The position numbers were made by a program, and so were the translations under genes. Below are positions 40,994 through 44,863 of a stretch of 44,863 nucleotides of DNA, piece by piece. Within the stretch, counting starts at the first letter, position 1. Every line of letters starts with the position of its first letter. This DNA comes from DATIKM01 sp035477595 (lineage in GTDB: Bacteria; Armatimonadota; Chthonomonadetes; Chthonomonadales; CAJBBX01): NCBI GenBank assembly GCA_035477595.1, contig DATIKM010000013.1:1-44863 (forward strand). The letters run 5' to 3'. Under the pieces are notes generated by a model. That model did no database searches. It saw only the letters and a program-made list of their open reading frames with translations, and was not told the DNA's origin.

Positions 40994-41818
40994 ATGACGG
41001 CGCCGGACCTCGGCGTGATTCTGGCGATCTCCCTCGTCGCTGGCGCCATCGGCGCGATGCTGGGGCTCGGCGGAGGCATCATCTTGGTGCCCGCCCTCAT
41101 CTTTCTCCAGGATGTGCCACGGACCGAAGCGGTCGCCGCCAGCGTTGTCAGCGTGATCGCCACCTCCAGTGCGGCCGCCATCGCCTATGTGCGAGACCAC
41201 CACGCCGACATTCGTCTGGGACTTGTTCTGGAGACGACCACAGCTGTCGGGGCCGTCACCGGCGCCATCGTCGCCGGTTACCTGTCCGATCGCTTCGTTG
41301 CAGCCCTATTCGCGGCGATGCTGGTGCTGGCGTCACTCTCGCTCGTCCGCAGGCCAGCCGATACCTCGACACCAGCGACCGCAGCCGGTGCGGCGTTCCT
41401 GGAGGGCAGCTGCGCCGCCGAGCATGGCGGCGGCAGGGCGCGGTACGGGGTCGTTCGGCTTCGCGAAGGCCTGGCGGGCGGGCTGCTGGCCGGCATCATC
41501 TCCGCCATCCTCGGCGTCGGAGGGGGCTTGGTGATGGTCCCCATCATGGTAGTGCGCATGGGTGTGCCAATGCGGGTTGCCATCGCTACGAGCGCGCTGA
41601 TGATAGGTGTGACTGCGGTAGCGACGGCGATCCCCTACTACGCAGCCGGCCACGTGAACCCGCACCTGGCCGCGCCCTGCGCGCTGGGTGTCCTCGTGGG
41701 CGCTCGCGCCGGAGCCCGGCTCGCGCAGCGCACGAGGTCGCTGGTCCTTCGTCGCGCCTTTGCTTGCGTGCTTCTCTACACGGCCTACACGATGGCGCGT
41801 CGGGCTGCGGGCCTTTGA
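40994..41818 (+). CDS. TauE/SafE-family membrane transporter
   Basis: 274 residues with about eight hydrophobic segments in two halves. Each half has the family glycine motif: IGAMLGLGGGIILVPAL (near 15-35) and ISAILGVGGGLVMVPIM (near 170-185). The family exports or imports sulfite, sulfonates and organic anions across the inner membrane; the substrate here is unknown. The start at 40994 follows AGG-TTGGCCG. The stop overlaps the next start by one base (TGATG), a common arrangement with DUF1634 genes. Confidence 0.9.
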   Translation: MTAPDLGVILAISLVAGAIGAMLGLGGGIILVPALIFLQDVPRTEAVAASVVSVIATSSAAAIAYVRDHHADIRLGLVLETTTAVGAVTGAIVAGYLSDRFVAALFAAMLVLASLSLVRRPADTSTPATAAGAAFLEGSCAAEHGGGRARYGVVRLREGLAGGLLAGIISAILGVGGGLVMVPIMVVRMGVPMRVAIATSALMIGVTAVATAIPYYAAGHVNPHLAAPCALGVLVGARAGARLAQRTRSLVLRRAFACVLLYTAYTMARRAAGL

Positions 41819-42264
41819 TGGCGCCTGCGGCGCAGGGCAGCCACTGCGGACCTCCGTCCGCTCGTGCCGACCTGCACGCGGCGGTATCGCTGGCTCTCGG
41901 CATCGGCGTCGGCGCGAGCTTCGTGCTGCTGACCATCGCCGTGGCCGCAGCGCTCATCACGTCCGGTGCTCCGACGGACCGGTGGCCGGCCTTGGTCGAT
42001 CCGGTTACGGGCGCTGTCCACTGGCCCGTAGCCTTCTCACTCGGCGGCCTACTGGTCCTGATGGCGACGCCGATCGTCCGGCTCTTGGTGGTCTTCGTGT
42101 GGTACTGGCGCTCGCGCGAGCGCCTCTACGCGTGGATTGCGGCAGGTGTGCTGGCCGTCGTGTTGGCCAGCGTGTGGGTGGGCTTGCGGGCGATGCCTCG
42201 GCGGGAGGAGCGCCTCCAGACTGGAGCGGTGCATGTCTCGGCGACCATGGTCAGGAGTCGATGA
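41818..42264 (+). CDS. DUF1634 membrane protein, partner of TauE/SafE
   Basis: 148 residues, three membrane segments (about 22-48, 68-92, 105-125). The stretch HWPVAFSLGGLLVLMATPIVRLLVVFVWY resembles the DUF1634 core (GLLVLIATPVxRV); it is cited here as residues 68-96. These small proteins usually follow TauE/SafE genes and are thought to be transporter subunits, though their role is unproven. Translation is coupled by the TGATG overlap. Its last 14 bp overlap the convergent gene at 42251. Confidence 0.82.
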   Translation: MAPAAQGSHCGPPSARADLHAAVSLALGIGVGASFVLLTIAVAAALITSGAPTDRWPALVDPVTGAVHWPVAFSLGGLLVLMATPIVRLLVVFVWYWRSRERLYAWIAAGVLAVVLASVWVGLRAMPRREERLQTGAVHVSATMVRSR

Positions 42265-42961
42265 TGCAGAGCAGCCGGTTGCAGTTCTCGCAGACCTCGA
42301 CGCGGTCAGACTCGATGACCGAGCGCACGACCTCGAGGGGCAGGGTCGTGCGGCAAGCAACGCATCGGCCGTCCTCGATGATCGTGATGCCGACTCCATG
42401 CTTGCCGGCGCGGATGCTCTCGTAGCGGCGGAGCAGCGGCGGTGGCACGGCAGATGCCTGACGCACGCGCTCCGCGCCCAGTCGCTCGATCTCGTGACGA
42501 AGCTTGGCGGATGCCGTTGCGTACGCCGCCTCGACCCTGGCAAGACGGTCGTCCGCCGACGCCATCGCTGCGGCCGCCTCGGCGGCCTCGGACCGGAGCG
42601 TCTCCACGGTGTCCATCAGCGTCAGAATGCGCTCATCTAGCGCGGCGCGCTGATGGGAGAGCGCCTCGATCTCCATCTGCATCGCCTCCAGCTCCTTGAA
42701 GGCGCGAACCTGACCGCCGTAGAGCTTGAGCTCGCAGTTCTTGCGCTTCTCTTCGACAGCCTGCAGCCTGAGCTCCGCGTCCCTGAGCTCCGCATGGTGC
42801 GCGCGGTGCTCGGCGTCGACTCGGTCGTGCCTCTCTCGAGCATCCACTGCGGCCGCGCGCTCCCGGGAACCGGGGTCGAGCTGGTCGAGCCGGCGCTGGG
42901 CCGCAGCGATGGCGGAGTCGGTCTGCTGGAGTTCATACAGATCGCGCAGGGCCTGGTTCAT
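42251..42961 (-). CDS. CT398-type coiled-coil protein with C4 zinc ribbon
   Basis: 236 residues from ATG at 42961 (GAGGACC upstream). A long antiparallel coiled coil (about 5-165; ALRDLYELQQTDSAI start, repeated Glu/Arg/Ala heptads) is followed by a zinc ribbon with CVAC (about 205-208) and CENC (about 227-230). This is the widespread family of C4-type zinc-ribbon proteins (Chlamydia CT398, Helicobacter HP0958/FlgZ). Members have been linked to sigma54 binding and to type III secretion or flagellar biogenesis. A sigma54 circuit in the same window makes a functional link conceivable but unproven. Confidence 0.88.
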   Translation of the reverse strand: MNQALRDLYELQQTDSAIAAAQRRLDQLDPGSRERAAAVDARERHDRVDAEHRAHHAELRDAELRLQAVEEKRKNCELKLYGGQVRAFKELEAMQMEIEALSHQRAALDERILTLMDTVETLRSEAAEAAAAMASADDRLARVEAAYATASAKLRHEIERLGAERVRQASAVPPPLLRRYESIRAGKHGVGITIIEDGRCVACRTTLPLEVVRSVIESDRVEVCENCNRLLCIIDS

Positions 42962-43097
42962 ACGGCGGTCCTCGGTAACGAGCGATGAGTGTCTGGCGGG
43001 GCAGAGACGAAATGCCGTGTGCAGTTCCCCGACCGGGCAGGTTCTACCTCCATGCGGGCCGTAACTGCACCCGCAAGCCCGCGAACTCAAGCCATCC

Positions 43098-43814
43098 ATG
43101 CGACTGACACGCGTCACCATCCCATCCGCCACGGCTTCGCTGTCGGCGCTGCTGTACGAGCCGGTGGCGCCGCGGGTCCGAGCCTGCGTGACGCTGGCCC
43201 ATGGCTATACCGCCTCCAAGGAGTCGCTCGACCTGCTGGCCGCCTACCTGTGCCGCAAGGGTTTCGGATGCCTGACCTTCGACTTCCGCGGCCACAAACT
43301 GGGTGGGAGCGGGGCGATGATGGAGTCGCCGGCTGACGCGTGCGACGACCTCCAAGCTGCCGCTACCCACACCATGGCGCACTTCGGCCAGAGATCGCTC
43401 CTGCTGGTGGGCCACTCGCTGGGAGCGTTGGCCTCGCTGGCCGTAGCGGAACAGCTTGGTGCCGTAGCAGGGGTGGCGGCCATCGCTGCCGGCATGCGGC
43501 CATCGAGCGGCTTCGACAGCAAGGCAGGACGCGCCCTGCACGAGCAGCGCTCGGACTACGTGGCGGGAGCACCGACTGAGCAGTTCCTGGCTGTCCTGGA
43601 CGGGCTCGCGGCCAGCGTCCGGCGTCCGCAGGGCCTTCCTGCGCTCTTCGTGGCGGCTCGCCGTGACGCGTTCGTCCACCCGGCGTCCGTCCGCGAGTTG
43701 GCTGAGCGCACTGGCGGCCTCCACCGCTACGCCGAAATCGACGCCGGCCATGCAGATGCGCCCACCAAGGCAGGCGGCGTCGTGGCGCGATGGGCGCTCT
43801 CGGTGGCTCGCTGA
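43098..43814 (+). CDS. Alpha/beta hydrolase
   Basis: 238 residues. The catalytic triad is readable: nucleophile Ser107 in VGHSLGA, Asp190 in VAARRDAFVHP and His218 in DAGHADAP. LAHGYTASKES supplies the oxyanion-hole HG and CLTFDFRGHKLGG is the usual strand-4 segment. There is no signal peptide. It is probably a cytoplasmic esterase or acyl hydrolase; the substrate cannot be inferred. It is divergent from the CT398-type gene with 136 bp between starts. The ribosome site is weak. Confidence 0.88.
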   Translation: MRLTRVTIPSATASLSALLYEPVAPRVRACVTLAHGYTASKESLDLLAAYLCRKGFGCLTFDFRGHKLGGSGAMMESPADACDDLQAAATHTMAHFGQRSLLLVGHSLGALASLAVAEQLGAVAGVAAIAAGMRPSSGFDSKAGRALHEQRSDYVAGAPTEQFLAVLDGLAASVRRPQGLPALFVAARRDAFVHPASVRELAERTGGLHRYAEIDAGHADAPTKAGGVVARWALSVAR

Positions 43815-43968
43815 ACCGGTGTCTGCACCCACCCTCAAGATCCGGCGATCTCGCACCGATAATGGAGTCGATTCGAGTTCACCTTCCTTCCTTCGGGCGG
43901 CCGGCATTGCTCTCCCACAGCGGCCGCTCGCTTTTCGTCTCCAAGACCGCGCCGCTGCTCCCTCGCGG

Positions 43969-43998
43969 TTGACGCCCGACCCCACCCACGCTTATAAT
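43969..43998 (+). promoter_or_regulatory. Promoter of the PII gene
   Basis: TTGACG (43969-43974), 18 bp, perfect TATAAT (43993-43998). The leader is about 23 nt. It is a sigma70-type promoter. No -24/-12 sigma54 element, often used for nitrogen genes, is visible here. Confidence 0.75.
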
Positions 43999-44027
43999 CG
44001 TCGAGCGTCCAGAACCGGAGGAGCCCT

Positions 44028-44369
44028 ATGGTCAAGGTAGAGGCAGTGATACGTCCGCAGCTCCTCGATCAGGTGAAGTCCGCTCTAGAGGCGCTGGGCG
44101 TTCGTGGGATCACCGTGACCGATGTGCGCGGCGCCGGCAAGCAGAAGGGGTTCACCCAGCAGTACCGGGGCGCCGAGTACACCGTAAACCTCCTGCAGAA
44201 GATCAAGGTCGAGGTCGTTGTTCCTGACGGCCAGACGCAGGCGGTCGTCGAGACGATCAGCCGCGTAGCCCGCACAGGCGAGATCGGCGATGGCAAGATC
44301 TTTGTGATCCCGGTCTCCGACGCCATCCGCATCCGCACCGGCGAGGACGGCGACTCCGCGCTGATCTGA
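44028..44369 (+). CDS. glnB: PII nitrogen-regulatory protein
   Basis: 113 residues, the standard length. Trimeric sensor of 2-oxoglutarate and ATP/ADP that controls nitrogen assimilation. The T-loop contains Tyr51 (RGAEYTVN), the uridylylation site in proteobacteria, and Gln39/Lys40. The B-loop TGEIGDGKIFV (83-93) is canonical. GGAGG precedes the ATG. Neither amtB (which would suggest GlnK) nor glnA adjoins it, so the glnB/glnK choice is arbitrary. The stop codon lies in a 12-bp palindrome. Confidence 0.95.
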   Translation: MVKVEAVIRPQLLDQVKSALEALGVRGITVTDVRGAGKQKGFTQQYRGAEYTVNLLQKIKVEVVVPDGQTQAVVETISRVARTGEIGDGKIFVIPVSDAIRIRTGEDGDSALI

Positions 44370-44377
44370 GATCTCAG
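44366..44377. repeat. 12-bp perfect palindrome at the PII stop codon
   Basis: CTGAGATCTCAG spans the TGA stop of glnB. It could be a protein-binding site for the downstream gene or chance. It is too short and loop-free to act as a terminator. Confidence 0.35.
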
Positions 44378-44431
44378 GCTCCAGTCGTCGCCCGCCTGCC
44401 TCCCGTGACCATCTCCAGCCAGGACGTGCTG

Positions 44432-44863
44432 ATGCCACGCATCGAGGGCCTCGCGCTGTACCAGATCGTCGGCGAGCATGCCGACATAGTGGCGCCCAAC
44501 GCACGGTTCGGCATCCTGCCCATCCACGTCCGCGAGCTTGTGCTCGTCCTCATGGCGGACGACGGCACGCAGGGCATATCGGTCTTGCCACCGTCCGTCG
44601 ATGCTGCGACCGAGGCGAGCCTGGGCTGGCTGATCAACACGGACCCGCGCGAGGTCTTCGTGTGGGAGGGAGGCCGCGTCACGGGCTGGGATGGCGAGTT
44701 CGCCGAACGGCTTGCCGTCTGTCCACCCGTCGACGTGGCGCTCCTGGACCTGTGCGCCAAGGGCGCGGGCTGCCCCCTCTGGGCTCTTCTGGGGGGCAGG
44801 TGCCGCCACGAGGTCCCGGTGTACGACTCATCGGTGCACTTCGAGGATCTCGTGGAGCCGGGC
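44432..44863 (+). CDS. Enolase-superfamily enzyme (mandelate racemase / muconate lactonizing family), 5' part
   Basis: 144 codons, open to the right edge of the window. ATG at 44432 is preferred (AGGA 7 nt upstream); GTG at 44405 is possible. The N-terminal capping domain (about 1-110) is followed by VDVALLDLCAKGAGCPLWALLGG and VPVYDSS, the hallmark entry into the MR/MLE barrel. Catalytic residues lie beyond the window, so the reaction (racemase, dehydratase or cycloisomerase) cannot be told. Sugar-acid dehydratases are common in this family and would fit the carbohydrate theme of the window. It lies 62 bp downstream of glnB. Confidence 0.8.
   Translation, partial: MPRIEGLALYQIVGEHADIVAPNARFGILPIHVRELVLVLMADDGTQGISVLPPSVDAATEASLGWLINTDPREVFVWEGGRVTGWDGEFAERLAVCPPVDVALLDLCAKGAGCPLWALLGGRCRHEVPVYDSSVHFEDLVEPG

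Noticed and set aside
39841..41181. 446-codon minus-strand open frame
   Set aside because: It is antisense to the rubredoxin/AhbAB-like fusion, which has clear domain motifs. The minus-strand product shows no recognisable features.
40987..41817. Upstream part of the long plus-strand frame that ends at 42264
   Set aside because: This part is an out-of-frame reading of the TauE/SafE gene, rich in Arg and Gly. Only the section from ATG 41818 is a real gene (DUF1634).
42443..42458. TGGCACG-N4-ATGCC, a sigma54-like match
   Set aside because: It lies inside and antisense to the CT398-type coding region, lacks the TTGC core, and has no gene correctly placed downstream.

Overview
The window is about two-thirds G+C and gene-dense. 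Most starts are preceded by GGAGG-type ribosome sites, and GTG starts are common. The mix is a dnaK-dnaJ-hspR heat-shock cluster, several secreted or sugar-handling proteins (GH99-like, GH140-like, CBM9-like, BNR sialidase-like), a YcgR/PilZ effector and a PII protein. This suits a free-living chromosomal bacterium of the Armatimonadota/Chloroflexota/Actinomycetota side of the tree. Armatimonadota is my best guess, by inference only. I see no insertion sequence, prophage, CRISPR array, rRNA or replication origin.

Layout. 1-498 holds no convincing gene. 499-5906 is a signalling block: a 70-residue small gene divergent from a GAF-GAF-PAS histidine kinase, an NtrC-type sigma54 activator with no DNA-binding domain, and, behind a textbook -24/-12 promoter, a REC-YcgR-PilZ c-di-GMP effector. 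6016-10636 holds a zinc-ribbon membrane protein and a 1189-residue secreted carbohydrate-active protein. 10620-14359 (minus) carries osmC, a LOG-family gene, class II fructose-bisphosphate aldolase and a DegP/HtrA protease. 14490-15969 (minus) is a two-gene type II restriction-modification system, divergent from folK through overlapping -10 boxes. 16071-20387 (plus) has folK, two tandem GspF/PilC-like genes and a membrane J-protein with TPR-like helices. 20430-25446 (minus) has a cold-shock protein, a HAD phosphatase, purM, an unknown membrane-anchored protein and transketolase. 25649-27302 (plus) has plsC, a 7Fe ferredoxin and a PduO-type adenosyltransferase. 27673-32321 (minus) has a GH140-like hydrolase and hspR-dnaJ-dnaK, whose promoter overlaps a HAIR-like HspR operator, followed by tRNA-Ser(CGA). 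32778-37542 (plus) has an orphan sugar-type ABC permease, a BNR sialidase-like protein and an FtsK translocase. 37045-39422 (minus) has a CBM9-like gene translationally coupled to a metallopeptidase-like gene whose frame runs into ftsK. After tRNA-Cys(GCA) come a rubredoxin-siroheme-decarboxylase-like fusion, a TauE/DUF1634 pair, a CT398-type zinc-ribbon coiled-coil protein, an alpha/beta hydrolase, PII, and the start of an enolase-superfamily enzyme.

How parts work together. The kinase, activator, sigma54 promoter and PilZ effector look like one self-contained circuit: an unknown cytoplasmic signal leads to sigma54-dependent expression of a protein that is itself gated by phosphorylation and c-di-GMP. 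This is the most system-like element in the window. The rubredoxin-Lrp/AsnC-type fusion is the most unusual single protein. Seven inferred sigma70-type promoters carry a TGn extended -10. All functional statements are homology-based readings by eye; no search was run.
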